Shown piece by piece: positions 1 through 5,782 of a DNA stretch of 6,791 nt (the stretch's first letter is position 1; each line of letters opens with the position of its first letter). The position numbers and the translations under genes are program-made. The DNA comes from Flavobacteriaceae bacterium (GTDB taxonomy: Bacteria > Bacteroidota > Bacteroidia > Flavobacteriales > Flavobacteriaceae): positions 1 through 6,791 of the forward strand of contig CANKLK010000113.1 of the NCBI GenBank assembly GCA_947482805.1. Direction: 5' to 3'. The notes below the pieces were generated by a model, which saw nothing but the letters and a program-made list of their open reading frames with translations, was not told the origin of the DNA and searched no databases.

Positions 1-269
1 CCGGCTATAGGAATAGAAGAAGACAATTCGGCATAACATAACCCTGCCAAAGCACAACCAATGGCTGCAACGATGAATCCTATAGTAACTGATGGTCCGG
101 CATTTTGAGCTGCTGCTGTTGCTGTTCTAACAAAAAGTCCGGCACCGATGATTGCTCCAATTCCTAAGGCAACCAAGGACCAAGCGGTCAGTGTTCTTTT
201 CAATCCTTTTTCAGATTCAGACGCTTCAGCAAGTAATAGCGTCATGGGTTTTCTTTTCCAAATAGACAT
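1..269 (-). CDS. APC-family amino-acid permease, N-terminal fragment
   Basis: The first 89 residues of an inner-membrane amino-acid transporter of the APC superfamily, closest in style to the cationic amino-acid transporter (CAT) branch; the rest lies beyond the left edge. After a charged cytoplasmic N-terminus (residues 1-28) comes a first membrane segment at about 30-47 carrying the glycine-rich GIGAIIGAGLF motif (36-46), which in APC transporters forms the unwound substrate-binding part of helix 1. A second hydrophobic segment spans about 58-80 and ends near the conserved CYAEL (78-82). The start at 269 is preferred over Met9 because the MSIWKRKP opening is usual in this family. The leader has no Shine-Dalgarno motif, as is normal in Bacteroidota. 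It is separated from the upstream phospholipase gene by 81 nt with its own candidate promoter, so it is probably transcribed alone. Substrate cannot be deduced from this fragment. Confidence 0.9.
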   Translation of the reverse strand, partial: MSIWKRKPMTLLLAEASESEKGLKRTLTAWSLVALGIGAIIGAGLFVRTATAAAQNAGPSVTIGFIVAAIGCALAGLCYAELSSSIPIA

Positions 270-301
270 ATAGTGTGTTTTTAGTTAAAAAATAATAGCT
301 T

Positions 302-309
302 CAAATATA
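302..309 (-). promoter_or_regulatory. Candidate -7 box for the permease gene
   Basis: Read on the minus strand, this is TATATTTG, an exact match to the Bacteroidota -7 consensus TAnnTTTG. It would start transcription about 27 nt before the permease start codon. The nearest upstream TTG lies 27 nt away, further than the usual 17-23 nt spacing for a -33 element, so the -33 part is weak or absent. In AT-rich DNA an 8-mer like this also arises by chance. Confidence 0.4.
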
Positions 310-350
310 GTTTTTTATTTTAATACTGTTAATAAACAATAATATTGGTT

Positions 351-2654
351 TTAAAATGCAAACCCAACATTGAAATAAGCATACCCTCTATTTAATTCTG
401 GCGACCAAGAGTATTTGATTTCAATTGGGCCGATAATAGATTCTAAGGCATAACCTATTGCATATCCGTTATAGGTGGGCTTTGAAAGCCAGTTCCCATT
501 TTCAAATAATTGGTCTTGAACGTTAGCATAATTTGCCGCTAAATTGAAGTGATTTTTCTTTAAAAATTCATAGTCTAAAATAATACACGATTTGAAATAA
601 CTATCCCCAGCAATGCTTAAAAAATCATACCCATAAAAGGGCTTGAAATTATTTACTGTATTAAATCCATAGCCTCCCAAAACAAAATCAAAAAAAGGCA
701 CACTGTCTTCACCAATGCTAAATCCGACTTCTGACTGAACTTTAACCGTTAGTTTTTTATTTATAGATTTAACTACGCCTATTTCACCTTTTGCAATAGT
801 AAAGCGACTAAATTCATTTGTATAATCAGAAGAAAGAAGAAAAGAATGTATGTCTCCGGTATACGTCCATCCTTTTTTTGGAAATAGTTTATTATCAAAC
901 GAATCATAAGTCATATAGCCAAAAACACTTAGATAACTACTTTTTTCGAAAGTTGGATTTATATTCCCTAGGTTGTCGGATTTTATTCTTAATAACTTAT
1001 GCTCTATTCCTGCCCCAATCAAGAACTTCTGAATAAAAACAGTTTGCATATAGACCTGATTGGTTAGATCTGAAAAATCAATATTGATCGTGTTTAAGCT
1101 AAGTTGTGATAATAATTCGCCATTTCTAAAATCGGTAGTTACATTTTTATTAAAAGAATTAAAACGTGATTTTATTCCAAAACTCCAATAAAAACCATTG
1201 TCAATATAGTAATCAAAATTATACCGGATATTATCTCCAAGTCCAAGATCAAGAGATGCCACATCATTTTTAAACAACGATTTTTTTTGAGTAATGTTAG
1301 CTAAAACTGCACTTTTGTATAAACCATCATAATGTAGTCCGAACTTCAAAAACGTTTTGGTGGGGTTTTCGGTCAAACTTAATTTTAATTCGTCTTCGTT
1401 TTCTTTCCTTTCAAGAGTGTAACTAATTCTGCTAAAATTCTGAGTAGCATTGATATTATTTATTCCGATTTTTAAATCTTCATACGTGATTTTTTTGCCA
1501 TTATTAAAACGAAGTTTCCCTAAAACATAAGCTTTGGTATAATTATCTAATTTGTTTATTGAAATGCTTTTAACTTGTAAAAAATCCTTTTTTACCTTTA
1601 CCTCATTGAGTTTATAAACTATAGTTGTATCGGCTAGCTTTTTAAGTTGCTGGTAGACTCCAAATGTAGCTTCTTCTCCTTTCTTAACAATTTCCTGCCC
1701 TTCACTAAATGAAATTACACCATAGTCTGAAACTTCTGGTTTGATATAAATATCGGTTAGTTTTTGTTTGTCTTTCATTATCTTAATCATTTCCAGATTA
1801 GAGATTTGAACTAAAATCCGTGTAGCATCTTTCAAAGAATTACGGTCTTTTAAATCGTCTTGAACATCAACACCAATAACAATGTCTGCTCCCATTTTAC
1901 GAATTTCTTCAATTGGATAATTGTTTACCACACCTCCATCAATTAGGAGTTTCCCATTTATTTCAACTGGTGAAAATAAAGAGGGAAATGCAGAACTCGC
2001 TAACATTGCCTGGGCCAAGTAGCCTTCTTTCAAAATGACTTGTTCTCCTTTTTCTATATCAGTTGCTATACACAAAAAAGGTATCGGTAGCTTATTAAAA
2101 TCTCTAACATATCTCACTTTATGAGTAAGTTTAGATAAGAGATTATAGTTATACATTCCTTTAGAAAGTGCTATTGGGACTCCTATTTTTAGTTTGTCAA
2201 ATGGTAACGTAAGTGCATACATTTGATCATTTTGTTTCTCGTAAAAGCTTTTCGAAGAACGAGGAATATAATCTTGCAGTAATTCATCGAAGTCAGTGTT
2301 ATAAAAAATAGAATCTATTTGTGTGGCACTATAACCCGAAGCATATAGTCCGCCAATTACAGCCCCCATACTTGTTCCCGCAATATAATCAACTTTTACC
2401 CCAGCTTCTTCAAGAACTTTTAAAACTCCTATGTGTGCAAATCCTTTAGCGCCACCACCACTTAATACTAAGCCGATTTTGGGACGCTTTGTAGTTTCCT
2501 GAGAAAATGAAGTAATTGTAAGTAATAGAAAGGCAATAGGCAATAGGCAATAGGCAAAAGTTAAATATGCTTTACCGAAAAGACTTATTTTAGCTAATGG
2601 CTTTTGGCTAATGGCTAACGGCTTTGGATTAATGGCTAATGACTCTTTCTGCAC
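351..2654 (-). CDS. Patatin-like phospholipase fused to POTRA and outer-membrane beta-barrel
   Basis: An outer-membrane lipase of 767 residues with the architecture of PlpD-type (type Vd) proteins. A signal peptide is visible, with a basic region at 17-29, a hydrophobic core at about 31-48 and likely cleavage after Ser51. The patatin domain (about 58-290) has the oxyanion loop GGGAKG (66-71), the nucleophile Ser95 in GTSMG and the dyad aspartate Asp239 in DGG, so it should be catalytically active. A POTRA-like segment follows (about 360-428), then a beta-barrel (about 432-767) ending in Phe, the usual terminal signal for BAM-dependent insertion. Such proteins hydrolyse phospholipids; whether this passenger is exported or stays on the periplasmic side is not visible. 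The start is uncertain: the best upstream codon is a GTG, no ATG occurs before Met96, and residues 4-41 are largely encoded by 7-bp repeats. It lies 3 nt after the uvrC stop and in the same frame, suggesting co-transcription. Function is confident, start is not. Confidence 0.9.
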   Translation of the reverse strand: MQKESLAINPKPLAISQKPLAKISLFGKAYLTFAYCLLPIAFLLLTITSFSQETTKRPKIGLVLSGGGAKGFAHIGVLKVLEEAGVKVDYIAGTSMGAVIGGLYASGYSATQIDSIFYNTDFDELLQDYIPRSSKSFYEKQNDQMYALTLPFDKLKIGVPIALSKGMYNYNLLSKLTHKVRYVRDFNKLPIPFLCIATDIEKGEQVILKEGYLAQAMLASSAFPSLFSPVEINGKLLIDGGVVNNYPIEEIRKMGADIVIGVDVQDDLKDRNSLKDATRILVQISNLEMIKIMKDKQKLTDIYIKPEVSDYGVISFSEGQEIVKKGEEATFGVYQQLKKLADTTIVYKLNEVKVKKDFLQVKSISINKLDNYTKAYVLGKLRFNNGKKITYEDLKIGINNINATQNFSRISYTLERKENEDELKLSLTENPTKTFLKFGLHYDGLYKSAVLANITQKKSLFKNDVASLDLGLGDNIRYNFDYYIDNGFYWSFGIKSRFNSFNKNVTTDFRNGELLSQLSLNTINIDFSDLTNQVYMQTVFIQKFLIGAGIEHKLLRIKSDNLGNINPTFEKSSYLSVFGYMTYDSFDNKLFPKKGWTYTGDIHSFLLSSDYTNEFSRFTIAKGEIGVVKSINKKLTVKVQSEVGFSIGEDSVPFFDFVLGGYGFNTVNNFKPFYGYDFLSIAGDSYFKSCIILDYEFLKKNHFNLAANYANVQDQLFENGNWLSKPTYNGYAIGYALESIIGPIEIKYSWSPELNRGYAYFNVGFAF
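2532..2559 (-). repeat. Heptamer tandem repeat within the signal-peptide codons
   Basis: On the minus strand there are three perfect tandem copies of TATTGCC (2552 down to 2532), preceded by one imperfect copy TTTTGCC (2559-2553). The perfect copies encode residues 35-41 (YCLLPIA), most of the hydrophobic core of the phospholipase signal peptide. Because the unit is 7 bp, three copies read all three frames in turn, and none contains a stop. The tract is in 7-bp register with the second array upstream at 2588-2643, separated by 28 bp of non-repeat sequence. Confidence 0.9.
2588..2643 (-). repeat. Degenerate heptamer array, eight units, at the phospholipase 5' end
   Basis: Eight consecutive 7-bp units with no gap. 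In plus-strand order they are TTTTAGC, TAATGGC, TTTTGGC, TAATGGC, TAACGGC, TTTGGAT, TAATGGC and TAATGAC. Three are identical and the rest differ by a few bases. They supply codons 4 to 23 of the open frame, giving the repetitive peptide words LAIN, KPLAIS and QKPLA. Three perfect copies in a row of the main word would put a TAG in frame; the variant unit GCCAAAA (minus strand) avoids it. This looks like an intergenic repeat that lies inside, or has been absorbed into, the 5' end of the gene. Confidence 0.85.
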
Positions 2655-2657
2655 TTG

Positions 2658-4451
2658 CTATTCGTTTTTGTAAAATTCGGAAATTTTTATGGCTTTTGAT
2701 ACTCCAACAACATCAGAAATTTCTTTTTCAGTGGCTAATTTTAATCTTTTAACACTTTTAAAATGTTTTAGTAACGTCAGCATCGTCTTTTCGCCAATTC
2801 CCGGAATCAGTTCTATGGTCGAATTTAATGCGGATTTACTTCGCTTATCGCGATGATGTGTAATTCCAAAACGGTGTGCTTCGTTACGCAGCTGCTGAAT
2901 GATTTTTAACGTTTCCGATTTTTTATCCAAATATAAAGGAACTGAATCCCCAGGATAAAATAATTCTTCCAATCGTTTAGCAATTCCGATTATAGCAATT
3001 TCCCCGCGCAAACCCAGATCATCAATACTTTTTAATGCCGATGATAACTGGCCTTTTCCTCCATCGATAATAATTAATTGTGGTAATGGTTGATTTTCAT
3101 CTAAAAGCCGTTTGTATCTTCTGTAAACCACTTCTTCCATTGATGCAAAATCATTTGGGCCTTCAACAGTTTTAATATTAAAATGACGGTAGTCTTTTTT
3201 GCTTGGTTTGCCGTCTTTAAAGACAACACAAGCCGAAACGGGATTGGTTCCTTGAATATTTGAATTATCGAAACACTCAATATGTCTGGGCTCAAAAGAA
3301 AGACGTAGATCTTTTTGCATTTGGGCCATAATTCTATTCGTGTGACGTTCCGGATCAACTATTTGAATTTGTTTTAATTGTTCTAATCGCTGGTACTTTG
3401 CATTTCTTTCAGAAAGGTCTAATATCTGTTTCTTGTCTCCGAGTTGCGGAACAGTAACCTTTATTGTAGAACCAAAATCTAAAGCAAAAGGCAGTATAAT
3501 TTCTTTTGAATTCAACTGAAATCGATCCCGAAGTTCTACCACAGCAAGCTCTAACAATTCTTGATCTGTTTCATCCAGTTTCTTTTTGAGTTCCAATGTA
3601 AACGACCGAATGATAGCACCATGTGAAATTTGTAAAAAGTTGACATACGCCATAGTTTCATCTGAAACAATTGAGAACACATCAATGTTAGAAATTTTTG
3701 GATTTAAAATGGTGGAACGAGATTGATAATTTTCTAAAACAATAATCTTATCTTTAACTTTTTGTGCTGCTTCAAATTTCATTTCGGAAGCCAAATCTTG
3801 CATCATTTTTTTGAAATCGCGCATGCTGTCTTTAAAGTTTCCTTTCAAAATTTGGCGAATGGCATCAACTTGTTTCTGATAATTTTCTAACGTTTCAAAT
3901 CCTTCACACGGCCCTTTGCAATTGCCTATGTGGTATTCCAAACAGACTTTGTATTTTTTTGAATTGATATTGCTTTCGCTTAAATCATAGTTGCAAGTTC
4001 GCAACGGATACAACTCTTTGATTAAATCTAAAATGATATTTACCGTTTTAAAATTGGTATAAGGGCCAAAATATTCCGAGCCATCTTTGGTCATTCTTCG
4101 AGTAGGAAATATTCGGGGAAAAGGTTCTTTCTTGATGCAAATCCAAGGATAGGTTTTATCATCACGCAATAGCACATTGTATCGCGGTTGAAGTTTTTTT
4201 ATCAGATTGTTTTCCAGCAAAAGGGCATCTTGCTCTGAAGAAACTACTATGTGTTTTATTTCGACAATCTTCCTGACCAAGACATTAGTCTTAGCATTAT
4301 CATGTTGTTTATTGAAATAGGATGAAACTCTTTTCTTGAGATTTTTTGCTTTCCCAACATACAAAATTTTGCCTTCTTTATCGTAATACTGGTACACGCC
4401 CGGATTGTCGGGCAATGTTTGTATCTGAAGTTCGATAGAAGGAATATTCAT
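2658..4451 (-). CDS. uvrC: UvrABC excinuclease subunit C
   Basis: The dual-incision nuclease of nucleotide excision repair, 597 residues and close to the usual 590-610. UvrC joins the UvrB-DNA complex and cuts on both sides of the lesion. The GIY-YIG nuclease domain (about 14-93) shows GVY (18-20), YVG (31-33), Arg41 and Glu80, and makes the 3' cut. Four cysteines (153, 170, 178, 182) match the cluster region that binds [4Fe-4S] in studied UvrC proteins. A UVR helical hairpin for UvrB contact lies at about 205-241. The RNase H-like domain for the 5' cut has Asp395 (FDNSN), Asp463 (IDGGKGQ) and the HRFGITHHR block (526-534). Tandem helix-hairpin-helix motifs close the protein (PGIGEKT 550-556, VVGVSKA 581-587). 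The ATG start is supported by the conserved N-terminus. A 7-bp repeat array ends one base before it. The phospholipase gene follows after 3 nt. Confidence 0.98.
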   Translation of the reverse strand: MNIPSIELQIQTLPDNPGVYQYYDKEGKILYVGKAKNLKKRVSSYFNKQHDNAKTNVLVRKIVEIKHIVVSSEQDALLLENNLIKKLQPRYNVLLRDDKTYPWICIKKEPFPRIFPTRRMTKDGSEYFGPYTNFKTVNIILDLIKELYPLRTCNYDLSESNINSKKYKVCLEYHIGNCKGPCEGFETLENYQKQVDAIRQILKGNFKDSMRDFKKMMQDLASEMKFEAAQKVKDKIIVLENYQSRSTILNPKISNIDVFSIVSDETMAYVNFLQISHGAIIRSFTLELKKKLDETDQELLELAVVELRDRFQLNSKEIILPFALDFGSTIKVTVPQLGDKKQILDLSERNAKYQRLEQLKQIQIVDPERHTNRIMAQMQKDLRLSFEPRHIECFDNSNIQGTNPVSACVVFKDGKPSKKDYRHFNIKTVEGPNDFASMEEVVYRRYKRLLDENQPLPQLIIIDGGKGQLSSALKSIDDLGLRGEIAIIGIAKRLEELFYPGDSVPLYLDKKSETLKIIQQLRNEAHRFGITHHRDKRSKSALNSTIELIPGIGEKTMLTLLKHFKSVKRLKLATEKEISDVVGVSKAIKISEFYKNE

Positions 4452-4452
4452 T

Positions 4453-4480
4453 TGGGATTTAGGAATGAGGATTTAGGATT
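4453..4480 (-). repeat. Four-unit heptamer array in the uvrC leader
   Basis: Four consecutive 7-bp units. In minus-strand order, toward the gene, they are AATCCTA, AATCCTC, ATTCCTA and AATCCCA, followed by one A and the ATG of uvrC. The word is unrelated to those in the phospholipase gene but the period is the same. If the candidate -7 box at 4482-4489 is used, the array makes up nearly the whole 5' untranslated region. It contains no Shine-Dalgarno motif. Confidence 0.8.
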
Positions 4481-4481
4481 T

Positions 4482-4489
4482 CAAAGTTA
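4482..4489 (-). promoter_or_regulatory. Candidate -7 box for uvrC
   Basis: On the minus strand this reads TAACTTTG, an exact match to TAnnTTTG, 30 nt upstream of the uvrC start. No TTG is present 17-23 nt further upstream, so a canonical -33 element is not seen. The 62-nt gap between divergent genes must hold the uvrC promoter unless it lies inside the cyclo-ligase gene, which raises the odds for this box. Confidence 0.45.
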
Positions 4490-4501
4490 TAAAAATTAAA
4501 G

Positions 4502-4509
4502 TACTTTTG
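4502..4509 (+). promoter_or_regulatory. Candidate -7 box for the cyclo-ligase gene, implying a leaderless mRNA
   Basis: The plus strand reads TACTTTTG, an exact match to TAnnTTTG, ending 4 nt before the ATG at 4514. A transcript started here would begin at or within a few bases of the start codon. No -33 TTG is visible at normal spacing. It sits 12 bp from the divergent uvrC box, so two polymerases could not occupy both at once. Confidence 0.4.
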
Positions 4510-4513
4510 AAGT

Positions 4514-5080
4514 ATGAACAAAAAAGAACTCCGAGCTAAATATAAAGCCTTGCGCCAAGAATTATCGCTAGACGAAATTGATGACAAGAGTTTAGCTATT
4601 GCTAATAGATTGTTAGAGCTTAACGTCTGGGAGAAAACCTATTTCCATTTATTTCTTACTATCGAAGAGCAAAAGGAAGTAGAAACTGAATTCATTCTTC
4701 AAATAGTAGCAGGAAAAGACAAAGAAATTGTAGTTGCCAAAAGCAATTTTGAAACGCTTGAAATGACCAATTATTTGTTAACCGATAATACTAAATTTCA
4801 AAAAAACGAATACAACATCTACGAACCCGTTGATGGTATCGAAGTCCCGAATGCTAAAATACAAGTCGTTTTTGTGCCGCTTTTAGCCTATGACAAATTT
4901 GGGAATAGAGTAGGATATGGCAAAGGGTTCTATGATACTTTTTTATCTAAATGCCCTGAAGATGTAATCAAAATTGGGCTTTCCTTTTTTGACCCTGAAG
5001 AAACGATAGATGAAGTTTCTCCAACTGATATTCGTTTAGATTATTGTGTTACGCCAACGACTAACTATTCGTTCCTATAG
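4514..5080 (+). CDS. 5-formyltetrahydrofolate cyclo-ligase (methenyl-THF synthetase)
   Basis: A cytoplasmic enzyme of one-carbon metabolism that uses ATP to convert 5-formyl-THF to 5,10-methenyl-THF, returning the storage or inhibitory folate to the active pool. At 188 residues it has the normal family length. The start MNKKELRAKYKALRQEL is the usual N-terminal helix with basic residues. The diagnostic C-terminal block is present: VPLLAYDKFGNRVGYGKGFYD at 121-141, containing the glycine-rich nucleotide and phosphate loop GYGKGFYD (134-141). EVETEF (55-60) matches the conserved folate-side acidic stretch. It is divergent from uvrC and convergent with lspA, so it is probably a single-gene transcript. 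Its last 20 bp, including the stop, overlap the 3' end of lspA on the other strand. No terminator is evident after the stop, only a short T-run at 5100-5105. Confidence 0.96.
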   Translation: MNKKELRAKYKALRQELSLDEIDDKSLAIANRLLELNVWEKTYFHLFLTIEEQKEVETEFILQIVAGKDKEIVVAKSNFETLEMTNYLLTDNTKFQKNEYNIYEPVDGIEVPNAKIQVVFVPLLAYDKFGNRVGYGKGFYDTFLSKCPEDVIKIGLSFFDPEETIDEVSPTDIRLDYCVTPTTNYSFL

Positions 5081-5684
5081 AAGTCTTTTGGGCAAATGCT
5101 TTTTTGTTAAACACAATCAAAATTCCAACACCTGTTGAAATCGCCATATCGGCAATGTTAAAAATAGCATTAAAAAATTTGAATGGCTGTCCTCCCCAAA
5201 TAGGCAACCAATTTGGAAAGTTTCCCTCAATAATAGGAAAATATAACATATCGACCACTTTTCCGTGAAACAAGGTACCGTATGGTTTTTCTGCAAATAC
5301 TGTTGCTAAATTATTATAGCTGTCATCGAAAATAACACCATAAAAAACAGAATCTATAATATTTCCAACGGCACCTGCAAATATTAAAGCGATTGCGACC
5401 ATCAAAAATTTAGAACTATGTTTTGTGCTAGAATCATACAACCAATAGCCAATTCCAAAAACTGCTAAAATTCTGAATACAGTTAGGATTAATTTACCAT
5501 GAGTACCAGGAATTTTTGCTCCCCAAGCCATTCCTTCATTTTCAATTAACAATATTTTAAACCAACTGGCAACATCAACTTGCCCGACTTCGCCATAAAC
5601 AAAATTAGTTTTTATATAAATTTTGACGAATTGGTCAACCAATAAAATAATAGCAATGATTAAAATGGAATTTCTTAAGGACAT
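5061..5684 (-). CDS. lspA: Lipoprotein signal peptidase (signal peptidase II)
   Basis: An inner-membrane aspartyl protease that removes the signal peptide from diacylated prolipoproteins. Four membrane segments can be seen at about 5-24, 65-83, 92-113 and 172-192. Family blocks are all present: Asp17 in VDQFVK, NEGMAWG (49-55), GAVGNIID (104-111), and the catalytic aspartates Asp145 in KVVDM and Asp179 in FNIAD. The usual Arg after the GNxxD motif is Ser112 here. At 207 residues it is longer than the roughly 165 of E. coli; the extra length lies mainly around the periplasmic loops between GNIID and FNIAD (about 112-171), a layout I associate with Bacteroidota homologues. The ATG start at 5684 fits the N-terminal helix. 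The 98-nt upstream gap holds a terminator for the preceding gene and a candidate promoter. The 3' end overlaps the cyclo-ligase gene by 20 bp. Confidence 0.97.
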   Translation of the reverse strand: MSLRNSILIIAIILLVDQFVKIYIKTNFVYGEVGQVDVASWFKILLIENEGMAWGAKIPGTHGKLILTVFRILAVFGIGYWLYDSSTKHSSKFLMVAIALIFAGAVGNIIDSVFYGVIFDDSYNNLATVFAEKPYGTLFHGKVVDMLYFPIIEGNFPNWLPIWGGQPFKFFNAIFNIADMAISTGVGILIVFNKKAFAQKTSIGTNS

Positions 5685-5710
5685 TTTTTGGTTTTAGTTA
5701 CTTCATACAA

Positions 5711-5724
5711 TTCGGCCTTCGGCC
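5711..5724. repeat. Two-copy TTCGGCC heptamer with hairpin potential in the lspA leader
   Basis: Two perfect tandem copies of TTCGGCC on the plus strand. The part at 5714-5724 (GGCC, TTC, GGCC) can fold on either strand into a 4-bp GC stem with a 3-nt loop. It stands out as GC-rich in an AT-rich spacer and would lie in the 5' untranslated region of lspA if the promoter at 5735-5742 is used. There is no U-run after it in the lspA direction, so it is not a terminator. Confidence 0.5.
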
Positions 5725-5734
5725 TCATGTGTCG

Positions 5735-5742
5735 CAAAAATA
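5735..5742 (-). promoter_or_regulatory. Candidate -7 box for lspA, overlapping the upstream terminator
   Basis: On the minus strand this reads TATTTTTG, matching TAnnTTTG, about 50 nt before the lspA start. It coincides with the U-run of the terminator at 5736-5760. About 20 nt upstream there is TTAC rather than a clean TTG. The terminator between the genes makes a separate lspA promoter likely, but the match could be an incidental product of the U-run. Confidence 0.35.
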
Positions 5743-5760
5743 ACGCCCCGTTTGGAGCGT
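5736..5760 (-). terminator. Rho-independent terminator after the DksA-like gene
   Basis: Minus-strand RNA folds ACGCUCC (5760-5754), loop AAAC, GGGGCGU (5749-5743): a 7-bp stem with one G-U pair. It is followed by AUUUUUG (5742-5735 region), giving the U-run. It begins 22 nt after the stop codon of the DksA-like gene, the expected place, and would end the ileS-dksA-like transcript before lspA. Confidence 0.75.
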
Positions 5761-5782
5761 AACATTATTAATTGTAAAGTTA

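Noticed and set aside
310..350. AT-rich hairpin after the phospholipase stop (arms TATTGTT and AACAGTA on the minus strand) as a terminator
   Set aside because: The stem is 7 bp with a G-U pair and almost no GC, and it is followed by an A-rich stretch rather than a U-run, so it is too weak to call.
818..1036. Open frame of 72 codons on the plus strand
   Set aside because: It lies antisense inside the beta-barrel region of the phospholipase gene and has no recognisable domain, promoter or family features.
2532..2643. The heptamer arrays as a CRISPR array or transposon end
   Set aside because: Units are 7 bp and contiguous with no spacers, and there are no terminal inverted repeats, target duplications or associated cas or transposase genes.
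2658..2660. Amber stop-codon readthrough producing a UvrC-phospholipase fusion
   Set aside because: The fusion would place a signal peptide in the middle of a cytoplasmic nuclease, no recoding signal is visible, and both proteins have normal family boundaries.
3101..3358. Open frame of 85 codons on the minus strand
   Set aside because: It is an alternative frame within the conserved RNase H domain of uvrC, with no features of its own.
5081..5105. T-run after the cyclo-ligase stop as a terminator
   Set aside because: Only a 3-bp stem precedes the six Ts, so there is no credible hairpin.
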